NCBI GenBank assembly: GCA_963575645.1
Contig: OY754466.1
Span: 37,976,001 to 38,040,000, forward strand
Length of the DNA: 64,000 nucleotides
From: Xanthostigma xanthostigma
Taxonomy: Eukaryota; Arthropoda; Insecta; Raphidioptera; Raphidiidae
Direction: 5' to 3'
Below are positions 1 through 9,805 of this stretch, in pieces. The notes beneath the pieces were generated by a model. It did no database searches and was not told the DNA's origin. It worked only from the letters and a program-made list of their open reading frames with translations. Each line of letters starts with the position of its first letter. The first letter of the stretch is position 1. Made by a program: the position numbers and the translations under genes.

Positions 1-655
1 AAACAACCAATTTACTTATTGATTAACACTTTCCGTACGATCATAGTAACATTATGTATGTACACATACTGCATACAAACACTATTTATACATAATATGT
101 ATATATCTTGTTGCACATACATTGAGAACGTGCTGTTATTATTGCACTACCGTAAAATTACGTGCTATAACAGAAAATAAATGCAACATCTATTTATTTT
201 GTTATAGCTGCTTGCAAGATTTTATTATGATCATAATTCAATGGTGTGCAGTTTTAAGAAAGGATATGCATTTCGATTAATTAAAACAATTATCTAGACA
301 AACTTAAACAAATACAATTATGTCAGACAGATGTTGACGGATCAAAGACTCTCTCGAACCGAAGATCCGTTTTATATTTAATAGAATTCATATGTGTGAA
401 TCAACCTTTATTCTATTAGATAATGTTCTGACTAAATGCATTTTGCGTAAACTTATGTTTTCCGGTGTGTGATCTTTTTCGAATAGATTGATGCAAGCTA
501 TAATGTTTGGATGAAGAACTTTTTCGTAGCGTAGGATCACAAACAAAAAAAAAACTATGCGTACTGAAAATGTTTCTTTTTTTGAATTTTTGATTACCTA
601 TTAAAAACTTGAATACAAATATTCATATCCCTCCCCCTGAATTTTTGCTATAGTG
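1..655. other. AT-rich stretch, no gene seen
   Basis: I see no open reading frame with family resemblance, no terminal repeats and no RNA gene here. The sequence is mostly A/T with short homopolymer runs. Confidence 0.5.
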
Positions 656-937
656 CAGGGGTGGCGAACCTTTCTACACATGACCATGGCCATGACGTGC
701 CAACAAGCAACCAAAGAAATTTAGTTGTCAAAAAAATGAATCAAACAGATAAAAATGATAATTTTGACATTTTGAACGTTATGAAACTTTTTCATATTTG
801 TTATTTGGTGATAGTAAATTGTTTTCGGCATCTAGCATATTTTTAATTATTTCGATTTTGCACCATAATCAATGCCATGCCAACAATAATCTCTCGCATG
901 CCACCTGTGGCAACGTGCCATAGGTTCGCCACCCCTG
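656..937. mobile_element. hAT-type MITE with 8-bp target duplication
   Basis: The 282-bp element begins CAGGGGTGGCGAACCT and ends with the inverted AGGTTCGCCACCCCTG. It is flanked on both sides by the identical octamer CTATAGTG (648-655 and 938-945). An 8-bp duplication with CAGGGG-type termini is the mark of the hAT superfamily. It is too short to code for a transposase, and the small open frame inside it has no hAT features, so it is non-autonomous. The perfect duplication suggests a fairly recent insertion. Confidence 0.88.
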
Positions 938-1558
938 CTATAGTGAATCGGTGACATTCCACGGAACTGTGTAGCGGAAGTAGCGTTTGTGCCGGGTATT
1001 GCCTAAAGCGTATGTTGCAATAATTACCCTCATTAATGAGCTCAAAATTTGTATACTTGATACGCTACTGGTTACAGGAACTACCATTTATTAACAAAAA
1101 CTTAAGGGAAAACCCCGGTATATTTTTATAATCTGACTATGCATTATTTAAATCATTTCATGATTAAGTAACACAATAATATTTCCAAGCATTAATTAAC
1201 TTCTTTTAATTAAAACATCAGAAGATAGTTGTAACTTGAATGTACGTAGTTCAAAGGTACGATGGATCTCGTTTTAAATGTTCTCAATAACGACCCCAGT
1301 CCATGGGAACCCAGGGAGGGGCAGCTGCCCCCGCGGATTTTGGGAGACGTCATAAACCGTTTTGCTGAAGATCCTCAAAATTACTTTTAATATAGATGTC
1401 TTTTGAACTATAGGGTCAGCAGGTTCCAAAAACTGTACAACGAATACCTATGATATTTCTGTTTGCTCAGTCAGAAAAATTCCATTCATTGCATTCGCAT
1501 TCCAAATTCTCCTATTTTTAAACGCCGTGCACATTCGAATATAAAGATACTTACCAAA
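938..1558. other. no gene; one GC-rich palindrome
   Basis: Mostly AT-rich. The only notable feature is a GC-rich patch around 1310-1345 containing the 14-bp palindrome GGGGCAGCTGCCCC (about 1318-1331), perhaps the remnant of a transposon end. No partner end was found. Confidence 0.4.
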
Positions 1559-1575
1559 GAAGTAACTTATTTCAA

Positions 1576-1701
1576 ATCTTTATTTTTATATTTTTCAGTT
1601 CTGAAGAAGGTCCAAATCCGGACCGAAACATTAATGTATCTATTTTTATATTTTTTGTTATTCTTATTTGTCCAAAAAATTGGTCGATAATTTTATTTAT
1701 T
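1576..1701 (+). mobile_element. Penelope-like fragment with hammerhead-like core and TSD
   Basis: This short insert is flanked by near-identical 17-bp direct repeats (1559-1575 and 1702-1718, one mismatch), which look like a target-site duplication. At 1601-1628 it carries CTGAAGA, then a GGTCC/GGACC stem, then GAAA, the layout of a hammerhead ribozyme core (CUGANGA - stem II - GAAA). The tail GGTCGATAATTTTATTTATT recurs at about 4888-4912, 44665-44684 and 54545-54564. Hammerheads are known in the terminal repeats of Penelope-like elements, hence the assignment. No reverse transcriptase is present, so this would be a severely truncated copy. Confidence 0.5.
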
Positions 1702-1920
1702 GAAGTAATTTATTTCAATTATGCCAGACATGTTAACGAGGAATTTCGACGTCGTCACGTCGGCTTTAATTATTAATTACTAATAATGAGACACATATAG
1801 AAATTTAATTAGTAAGAACAATAAAACTTTATAATTTTTACGTGTCAGACTTATATTCAATTAAGACAAATTACAGCTTTTATTGTTTTCCGACTACAAG
1901 AACTCAGTTTAGTATTTTAA

Positions 1921-2143
1921 AATAAAATATAGTTTAAAAAAAACTAAAAAACACGCTTTATATCGGACTAAAAAGTAAAAAATAATTGTTTTAAAATAAG
2001 CTTAAAAAGCGTTGGGCGCTCGATGTACGAAAATGTGGAACAAAGCGCCCCACGCTTTTTAAGCTTATTTTAAAACAATTATTTTTTACTTTTTAGTCCG
2101 ATATAAAGCGTGTTTTTTAGTTTTTTTTAAACTATATTTTATT
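1921..2143. repeat. Foldback (palindromic) element
   Basis: Two arms of roughly 90 bp (about 1921-2012 and 2046-2143) are almost perfect reverse complements around a short centre. The arms share the motif GGACTAAAAAGTAAAAAATA and the outer AAACACGCTTTA with the palindrome at 14.0-14.3 kb, and more loosely with 17.7-17.9 kb and 55.4-55.6 kb. They therefore form one dispersed foldback family with no coding capacity. A transcript would form a long hairpin. Confidence 0.8.
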
Positions 2144-2171
2144 TTTCACTTTTTTAGTTTGAGGATCTATA

Positions 2172-2625
2172 AAAGAATTTATTAATCCTGGGGGTCCTAA
2201 TAAGGATAATGGGAAACTGTTATCAAATTATTGCATTGTCATCGGTCCTTGATACGTATGCAAAGTTTCAAATTAATCAGACTTCGGGAAATTGGTGAAA
2301 ATAAAGCGTTTACTACAGAGGATCTATAAAAGAATTTATTAATCCTGGGGGTCCTAATAAGGATAATGGGAAACTGTTATCAAATTATTGCATTGTCATC
2401 GGTCCTTGATACGTATGCAAAGTTTCAAATTAATCAGACTTCGGGAAATTGGTGAAAATTATGCTCAAAGATTTAAAAGAATTTATTAATCCTGGGGGTC
2501 CTAATAAGGATAATGGGAAACTGTTATCAAATTATTGCATTGTCATCGGTCCTTGATACGTATGCAAAGTTTCAAATTAATCAGACTTCGGGAAATTGGT
2601 GAAAATTATGCTCAAAGATTCCGTT
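2172..2625 (+). repeat. Tandem triplicate of the foldback tail unit
   Basis: A unit of about 150 bp starting AAAGAATTTATTAATCCTGG occurs three times in direct order (starts near 2172, 2328 and 2477) with almost no divergence. The core TCGGTCCTTGA.ACGTATGCAA is also found downstream of the related palindrome near 14.43 kb and in weakened form near 18.0 kb, so it is the tail of the same element family, amplified only here. The last copy runs into a CATA-rich tract. Confidence 0.85.
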
Positions 2626-3046
2626 ACGGACATACATACATAGTTAGTTACATACATAGTTACAACCCAAACTAATATAAAGCGTTTAAAAAGGAAGTTA
2701 AATTAAATATTGATTTCGGTTCGATTTTAGAAAATCAAGTTTCATCAGAACTCGACGTTTGAGGGTTCTAGGAAGCTATTCTATTACTGGATGGACGTCT
2801 GTATGTTTGATCGGGTTTTCCGGCATTCGAAAGAGTTTATTAGGACTGATTAAATTTTGGAATCAATCGGTCAAGTAGTTTCAAAGTTATTAAAAGACTT
2901 TTTACCCTTACCTGAAGCTGAAACCAACACGAAACAGCTTCCGGCAAACACTACTATAAAAATTAAAATGAACATTTTTTCACGTTTTTATTGCATAATC
3001 TCGTTATTATAAACATAATATAATCAATTTATCGCAACGTATTTAA

Positions 3047-3670
3047 GGAGGTTGATCCGTTACAGTCCCAATCAAAAGTAAGTTGAATTCTAAATGGAAA
3101 CTTTTATAGTTTATATGTCGATGATACCAATAAATTATTGTCATAAAGGCATAAATAAATATATTTTTTAATATTAATGAATTATTTCAGTACTTTATAC
3201 TTAATGGACTAACTTTTGTATTTTTTGTACAAAGTTAGGTTAAAAAAAATAAATTTATGTAAATATCTGTATTTTACATATTTTTTGCAGTAAATAAATA
3301 AAAATCTGTCAAGAATAAAAGTCCATAATCGAAAAGTGCTAAGGTTTAATAATTTTTTTTATTGATTAAAAGTCTCCTAATTAAATTGGAAAAAATATTA
3401 AAATATGCGTAAGACGTCGATGCTTTACATAGATAGTTTTCGGAACTGCTGATATTATTTGGTTATTTGCAAAAAATTAAGATGAACAGTTTGTATGCTA
3501 GCTTGACATATTTTCCATAAGACTACATGTAAAAGTTTTTTTTAATTTTTAACTTTATAAATCTCCTAATGATTTTGGATTTTTTACAGAAAATTTTGTC
3601 ATAAAAAAATCTATTAAAAAAACTTTATTTCAGATTTTTTTCATTATCTTCGTAAAACGGCTCAACCTCC
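3047..3670. mobile_element. TTAA-flanked terminal-inverted-repeat element
   Basis: The ends GGAGGTTGATCCGTT and AACGGCTCAACCTCC are inverted copies, and each is directly bordered by TTAA (3043-3046 and 3671-3674). TTAA duplication is typical of piggyBac and Kolobok transposons. The 624-bp interior is AT-rich and has no transposase, so this is a non-autonomous copy. The superfamily is uncertain because the TIR is short and does not start with the usual piggyBac CCC. Confidence 0.6.
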
Positions 3671-3674
3671 TTAA

Positions 3675-4563
3675 TACATAGCGGGAAGTTTTAGGGTTGG
3701 TACACAGATCAATCTCAAGCTTGAGAACATTCGAACTCGTAAAAATACCAATGTTTATGGGTTTTCAGTGGTTACAAATTTCCAGTTCTAAAGTTCTTAG
3801 AATTATCAATTTACATTCCGATTTTTTAAAATAAACAAATAGGTAATGTTAACGAAATATTTTGATCTTATAGGCTCTCTTAATTGTAAACAAGAATTTA
3901 AAAAATTGTATTCAATTCAACTAAGCCAGCACATCACTTTCGCGCGTGTAAAAAAAGAAGGATATCTATGGAAAGAGATGCATTACTACCGCATGATCAA
4001 AGTATAAAGAACCAGTGGGCGTCAGGCAGTTAATCAGTTGACGCTGCCTAGCTATAACGTAACTCCGTAGCGGGATTATTCTATGTTTAAAACTATAGGT
4101 ACACTGAAAAATACACTTTTCAGATTTTTTTCTTGTAGCAAAAGCTTTCAAGATATTATAAAAAAAACTGTTTTATTGTCTACTTGTAACGTAGATTCCA
4201 ATCCTAAAAAATGTGGAATGAGCCCATTACATATTTTCAAAAATATAGAGTTATTAGGTGTGGTACGCTACTGATCAACCGTAATTAATGCAATACAATG
4301 CGCGGATTGTTTTCAGGTGAAGTGTGAGATGGCATAACATAGAGTGGTTGCGGAGAAATAACTGCATGCAGAAAGCATTGTCTCAGTGTTTCTCAAACTC
4401 GTGTCAAATTTTCTTTTTAAGTTTTAAAATCAGGCGAGGTAGATCACTCGCGACAGTCGTAGACAAAAGTATAGCGTACCAACAGTTAGAGATTGACCGT
4501 GAATTTTTATAAGAGACTGTACCCAACACATCAAACTTTAATATACAGATACACTTATATACA
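3675..4563. other. no gene seen
   Basis: About 0.9 kb without recognisable coding or repeat structure. Short open frames of about 60 codons occur on both strands, but they lack any domain signature and overlap one another. Confidence 0.4.
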
Positions 4564-4790
4564 ACTAGTCGTTACCCGCGGCTTCCCACGCGATTGAGAC
4601 AAAACACGGATGCATTCCCATTATTTGGCATAGTTACTCCTTTCTCGACGTAGACCCCCCTAATACATTGTCAAATTGATGCCATTAACGTGATTAACGT
4701 CCTGATAAACCTTGAAAATGACACCTTTTTACATCTTTTCACCCTCTGAAGGGGTTGTTTTAGAAAAAGTATGAAACACGTGTTTATTTA
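4564..4790 (-). mobile_element. Helitron-like fragment (3' end)
   Basis: Read on the minus strand the element ends GCCGCGGGTAACGACTAG next to a T. This is the GC-rich hairpin plus CTAG terminus seen on the other Helitron-like copies in the window. The 5' end is not identifiable, so the left-over length is approximate. No Rep or helicase coding is present. Confidence 0.5.
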
Positions 4791-5205
4791 TTTGTTGACA
4801 GGAGTAGTCCTGCGTATTTTTGAATTGATAATATAATTAGTTTCTAATAAATTCGCTTGAAGTTTTTTTATAATATCGAAATATTGAAGAAATTGGTCGA
4901 TAATTTTATTTATTTTTCAAATTAAATATAAGGTACTTTTATTAACCTTATACGGTCATCAGATGGCGCTGTATTCAACGGATGGCGCTCCCACTGTCGT
5001 AAAATATTTGGTAAAGCGTGTGTTGCTTTAACGTCCAACAGATGGCAAGGTTAAAAAAAGACATGTTTTAAATGTGTCACAGATGTGAGACCTATAAGTA
5101 TAATAGATATAAAAACACGCGCGTATTCGAATTCAAACAAACGGAAGTTACTTTTTTATTTCCTATTAACCCCATAAAATGTAATTCCGAATACCGTTGT
5201 TGGAC

Positions 5206-5472
5206 CAGCCCCGGATCGGGGGGGAGCCAACCGGGGCACTCGCCCCGGGCGACAGTTTCAGATGGCGCCAAAATCATAATATAATGTGCGGGTTGAAAAC
5301 CACACCGATTTACTCAATCTGCTTGTTTTCTGACGGTTTCCTGTTCACGAAAAATGCCAACCATAATATATTTGTGAGTTTTTTTTTAAGTAATTCATCT
5401 CAAATGCTGGATAGAGGGGGCGCCATTATCGAGTTTTTGCCCCGGTTCGAAAAAATCGTAGATCCGGGGCTG
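5206..5472. mobile_element. hAT-type MITE, GC-rich ends
   Basis: Inverted ends CAGCCCCGGATC / GATCCGGGGCTG bound a 267-bp element. The flanking octamers TGTTGGAC (5198-5205) and TGTTGAAC (5473-5480) match at 7 of 8 positions, as expected for a hAT target duplication with one later change. Open frames across this GC-rich piece are by-products of composition. Confidence 0.8.
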
Positions 5473-5612
5473 TGTTGAACAGCCAGGTCATGAGTTACGT
5501 TGTGACTGAAAAGTAACAGTTTGGCTCATTAATAATTTATTGAGGCCGTTAGGCATAAAACTTAATATGTAGCCAAAGTCAGATTACAGAAAATATAACA
5601 TTTGAATTAAAA

Positions 5613-5985
5613 TTAATTTAAATCATTTAAAAGTTCTTTAAAAGAATAATATGCTTTATCAACTACATTTTTTTTAAAACATTTCTTGAACTTCTTTGCT
5701 GTCATGGTTTTGTACTGAGCAGGGAGTTTGTTGTAAGCTATTGTGCCTAAATAATGAAAACCTCTTTTATAAAAAGAGTGTTTGTGTTTAGGAATTGACA
5801 ATACTGATATTATGCTCCTTGTGCTGCAATGTTTCAAAATCTTTAAATACAGGCATCAGGTTTGGAAGATACAAAGTTTGAGAAGCATCGGTATTGTAGA
5901 AGGAGGACCGCTTAGAGGCAAAGACAAGATATAAATAGCCGTTGCAGAGAATTCCTCTACCGAGTCCACACTCCACATGTTTCAT
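5613..5985 (-). pseudogene. LINE reverse transcriptase, C-terminal fragment
   Basis: The minus strand encodes the end of a non-LTR retrotransposon reverse transcriptase. One frame (5613-5837) reads ...HSFYKRGFHYLGTIAYNKLP... and ends DKAYYSFKELLND. This matches the usual closing pattern of jockey/CR1-type polymerases: aromatic-x-G...YNxLP, a basic FKK helix, then AYYS.EE.LND. The upstream strand of the same domain (SQTLYLPNL) lies in another frame that overlaps it at 5788-5985, so a frameshift separates them near 5.83 kb. Only about 120 residues survive and the catalytic core is missing, so this is a 5'-truncated dead copy. The clade cannot be fixed from so short a piece. Confidence 0.65.
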
Positions 5986-6196
5986 TGTTACATAATACTG
6001 TTGCTATGTGTGCGACCTGACGGTAAACGTAATGTATCAAGTTTGTTGTATGATGATGACCGATTCCGTGCAACCATCGAATAACGTAACCATATACTAC
6101 TTTTATTCTATACTCAGCATAGGAATAAATTCGCAATCTAACCATTAGGGTGCAGCAAACATATACTTCTGTCTTTTTTTTACGCCGCGCCGTAAG

Positions 6197-6292
6197 CACT
6201 GGCGTATCCAGGAGGGCAAAACAAGCACGGGGGACCCGGCTTAAGAAATTTCTAATTTGCCCTCTCCTGGGCCAAAAGCTGGGTGCGCCCAT
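6197..6292. mobile_element. Possible hAT remnant
   Basis: The sequence starts CACTGGCGTATCCAGGAGGG and ends near CCCTCTCCTGGGCC...GCGCCCATG, resembling the two ends of a CAGTGGCG-type hAT element joined with almost no interior. The flanking octamers do not match, so this is a weak call. Confidence 0.3.
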
Positions 6293-6309
6293 GTTAACGT
6301 CATAAAAAA

Positions 6310-6475
6310 TGACAAAGTTTTTGAAACAGAGATACTTTATTCAGATTGAATGCAAGTACATCAACCAATCCTACCAGGGAATTACATCGAAGAAAGAAAC
6401 GCAGATATATTTTCGATTCGCTTTGTTGCCTTCACTCACCGCAAATTGAGTAGATAGACAAATGATTCATATAGT
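6310..6475 (+). repeat. Dispersed repeat shared with 28.67-28.80 kb
   Basis: The blocks GAATTACATCGAAGAAAG, ACGCAGATATATTTT and TTGAGTAGATAGACAA occur in the same order and orientation here and at 28675-28800. No coding sense and no termini were found. Confidence 0.6.
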
Positions 6476-6748
6476 AAATTATTAAAGATATGAACGTAAC
6501 CAATGCGCTATTCTTCATGGTACGATTGAAGTGTTAAAACATGGAGATTTTTGAGAGCTTGACACTTAAACAAACCTGTCGTACCTAGTCCAATCAAAAC
6601 ACTGCACATTTTTTCCTGGGTCACGATCTAAACTTTCTTATGTCACTCACAGAGTAGACCAATTGTCATTTTTGAAGTAAAACTTCTTTAGGCGCGACTT
6701 GAAAGTAACTCAGATATTTTTTCGGACGGAAGTAACGTGTTTACGCAG

Positions 6749-6985
6749 TTTCCGCTATTTAATGGCATTGACTGACATAATATGACGGAATCAAAACGGA
6801 TCTTTAGAAACCATCTTGAACGAAAGGTGAAACATAGCTACGATCGCAAACCAATTTTGCAATCGCTTTCCGCTATTTAAAGACATCGACTGACACGTGG
6901 CATCAAAACGCGTCTGTAGGAACCATATTGAATGAAAGGTGAAACATAGCTACGGAAGCAAACCAATTTTGTGATAGGCATTTTA
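6749..6985 (+). repeat. Two-copy tandem repeat, period about 118 bp
   Basis: The two units, starting near 6749 and 6867, share TTTCCGCTATTTAA, AAAGGTGAAACATAGCTACG and GCAAACCAATTTTG in the same order. They are visibly diverged, so the duplication is older than the triplicate at 2.2-2.6 kb. Confidence 0.75.
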
Positions 6986-6999
6986 AACATAGCCCACAT

Positions 7000-7510
7000 G
7001 ACTAAGTATATAGTGTCATATTAAGTTTAATCTTTTCAGTAATATCTGCCACAACCGTCAAAGAAGTTTAACTTCAGCCGCGCGTATAGATATAAGTTAC
7101 ACGCACCCATTTTGTCTTATCAATGTGATCAAATTTATTTACTAAGGTTTTTTTTACCTTTCGAATTAAATCCAAGGTTTTTTGCTCCCCGAAACCCAAA
7201 TTCAGTTAACTTCATCCAAACCGTTAGAGCAGTTTTCGAGAAGAAAAACGAACGTTTAATATTATATAGTAGGATTTATATATTAACACCATCGCTCGGC
7301 ATAAAAATGAAACACCAAACTGCTTTTGAATGACGTTAAATAAGGCTTTCAGTAGATCGGCTGACTCACGAACTCCGCGGCGTTCCTACTAATCGCCTGT
7401 CAACGTGGAACCGATACAAACGTATTCAAATTTCTGATTATCGTATGCAATTTTCGAAACGAAACTTCTATGGTATGGGTCATGTACCCGGGACTTGTCA
7501 GAATGGAAAC
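7000..7510. other. no gene; possible Helitron-like debris
   Basis: The stretch at 7150-7260 (CATCCAAACCGTTAGAGCAG and neighbours) resembles the interior text of Helitron-like repeats, but it has no ends. Nothing else is recognised. Confidence 0.3.
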
Positions 7511-7689
7511 TTAAGGCTCCTTCACACGATGCAGGATTTCGTGCTCGCTAGCTAGCATGAAGTCTTGCAGGCTGCCATGCATGGTATCCTGCTTGGTGAT
7601 TGGCAGGGAGCGCTGCTAGTTTCGCTTCACACGCAACTCGCTTGCTTGCTCGCTGTTTGACACTTGACAGTTATATTTGAAATTTAAAT

Positions 7690-7785
7690 ATGGATGTAAT
7701 GGTTGTGCAAGAAATAATTCGTCGTAGACGAATTGCTACTATGAATTTAATAATTATTGAAAATATGCTTTATACTGTAGTGTAA
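7690..7785 (+). pseudogene. Possible Harbinger transposase N-terminal remnant
   Basis: An ATG at 7690 opens a 31-codon frame with a basic stretch, VQEIIRRRRIATMNLIIIENML, placed just inside the left TIR where a Harbinger transposase would begin. The arginine run resembles transposase starts of this superfamily, but the piece is too short to prove it. It ends at an in-frame TAA. Confidence 0.3.
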
Positions 7786-8582
7786 TTTACTGAATGGGAT
7801 TCATTAATGTAAAGAATTTATTTTAATAAAAAAATTGGTTGTTTGTAAAGTCGGTTTACGGACGATAGTTTTACGTGATAACGTATTCCGTAATACATAA
7901 CCTAAACCTCCCAAAATTTGGTTTCAATCCGCTTATCCTTGGTGTCGGAATGATAAGAAATGTCAAAAGTGACGTTTGCAACTTACAAAGTATTATGTTC
8001 TAATAATAATTAGTTATTCCAATACTTAACTTAGAAGGCGTTGCATTTCACAAAATACTAATGTCAAAAAATTGAATTAAACATTAGAAATGCAGCCGTT
8101 TTCATGTTAAGACAAGACATACGTTATCTTCTAATTTCCATGTACGGCAAACAAAGACGACCGACCGCGTCGCGCCATGCATTAGACAACATTGCATTTA
8201 TACAGCTATTTTTCTATATAAATTTGTATAAAAAAACTGTTTAGGCAAATTCTGTTATACGAAATCTATGTAAAATGTTCTCCTCTTTCGTTTAAGACTG
8301 GTTTCAAACCGATCTGATTTAAATTGAGCGAGAAATTAGCAAAAAGCACGCACAGGGTCAGGCGGAACGTTACGCGTTACGCGTTACGAACGTTAGGATT
8401 TAGGAACGTTACACTTTTTCGTGCATGCAGCCGGTGTTTTATCAATTTATAAGATTGGTGATTCATCAATTTATAAGACGTTATCACGTATAAATAATCG
8501 TTTTTAAAAGAAAATCATTTAAAATTATTGTATTTATTGCCTTATTTTTAACTACAAAATGTTTCTTCGCCTTTTCTAAAAT

Positions 8583-8786
8583 TTAGAAATACTCTAATAA
8601 AATTGAAATATAAAGAATCAGATACATTAATTTATTAATATTTAAAGCTTCATTTCTTAAACGTTTATTGTGATAATTTACTGAAGAAATGGCGTATAAA
8701 AAAGGTTCATTTTTGTACGCGTCAATTAAAACACTTATTTCTTGTCGAGTCCATTTACATTTAGATTTTACAACCGTTGGCCCCAT
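8583..8786 (-). pseudogene. MADF-domain (Harbinger accessory protein) fragment
   Basis: The frame starting at ATG 8786 (minus strand) encodes KWTRQEISVLIDAYKNEPFL and, soon after, YHNKRLRNEAL. This is the classic MADF pattern: W-T-x-E/Q-x..L-I..Y..x-P-x-L, then a Y-x-N-K-x-x-R-x-E-A-x motif. MADF/Myb-like domains bind DNA, and in Harbinger elements such a protein helps the transposase reach the TIRs. Here only about 50 residues of domain remain before the frame runs into unrelated hydrophobic sequence and stops. The usual conserved tryptophan after P-x-L is replaced (LYAISS). Its position between Harbinger TIRs argues for transposon origin rather than a host transcription factor. Confidence 0.7.
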
Positions 8787-9063
8787 CGCTGTTCACTTGA
8801 AACTTTTTTTAAACTTTTAAACAACACTATATTTAACGAATGTCAGACGATATCATGTGATAAAATACGACTCCATAGTAATAATCAAACTAGCAGGCAG
8901 CGCGGCATGAAAAAATAGCACTGAACCTATCACCCAAACATAGCAAGATAGCGAGCAGCGGACCAATCAGTGACGTCATATCCAACAGCGTAGCGTGCAA
9001 AGCTGCCTGCTAGACTCCAAGCAAGCTAGCGAGCAGGAAATCCTGCATCGTGTGAATGGGCCT

Positions 9064-9800
9064 TTAATAACTACTTTTTATTTTATACTTTTTTATGGTT
9101 GGAAACAAGCGTTCTTAGCATTTTAGAAAAAATAGTAAGGTTTTTGTTGGAATCAAGCGTTGTTACTTTGACAGATCTATCACCGGTTAAAGTGGAAAGA
9201 TTCGGGGTTCGTATTCCGACGGTGACAGTGTTTGAAAAATATCTAATGGCATTGAGAACTGCCCTGGGGCAGGCCAGGCCGAATAGGTAACTAACGGTTA
9301 AGGAAATTTGTTTTACCCATTCGACCTGCCCTGTCCCGGGGCAGTTCTCGATGCCGAAAACGCCATAGTATAACGATGTAACAATGGATGTTTCTTAGCA
9401 ACTATAGCAAAAAATAACTACATCTACTTTTATAAATACTTTATAATTGCGAACATATAATATATTCGCACGAAAATTTACTTAAGTGTATGTTTTACAG
9501 AAGATTTACTGAACACCTGTATATATTACGCTAATTCGTTTCAGTCAAGTTATCTGATAAGCAAATCAGCATACAAATCTAGAATTACGAATGTTGTAAC
9601 TTGTAAAGCGATGTACGCGCGCTGCTTGAAATCAGTTATTGCAAAATACTTGTTGTGAATAAAGAAATGAATGACTTGAGGATATCGTAGGATTCGCAGG
9701 CGTATAGGGTACACTCCCGAGTTACTGCAGCATTTTAGTAATAGTAAGAGAGAACATTTTTGGGTAGGTATATTTAAGACAGCGTGAAAATTTGTGTAAC
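9064..9800. other. no gene; one short inverted repeat
   Basis: An imperfect palindrome spans 9246-9356 (GAGAACTGCCCTGGGGCAGG facing CTGTCCCGGGGCAGTTCTC). Otherwise no gene or element end was seen. Confidence 0.45.
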
Positions 9801-9805
9801 ACTTC

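Larger units (their letters stand above)
7514..9063. mobile_element. Harbinger (PIF) element, internally decayed
   Basis: TIRs of about 43 bp begin AGGCTCCTTCACACGATG at the left and, inverted, AGGCCCATTCACACGATG at the right. TTA flanks both ends (7511-7513 and 9064-9066), matching the TWA duplication of PIF/Harbinger. The 1.55-kb body holds a short candidate transposase start on the plus strand and a MADF-domain fragment on the minus strand. A transposase plus a Myb/MADF-like partner, usually divergent, is the standard Harbinger gene pair. The middle (about 7905-8345) carries a repeat also present at 62.35-63.26 kb, so other DNA has inserted. The transposase catalytic region is gone and the copy is non-autonomous. 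Confidence 0.8.

Noticed and set aside
661-846. Open frame of about 60 codons at 0.66 kb
   Set aside because: It lies wholly inside a 282-bp hAT MITE, starts within the TIR and has no transposase motif.
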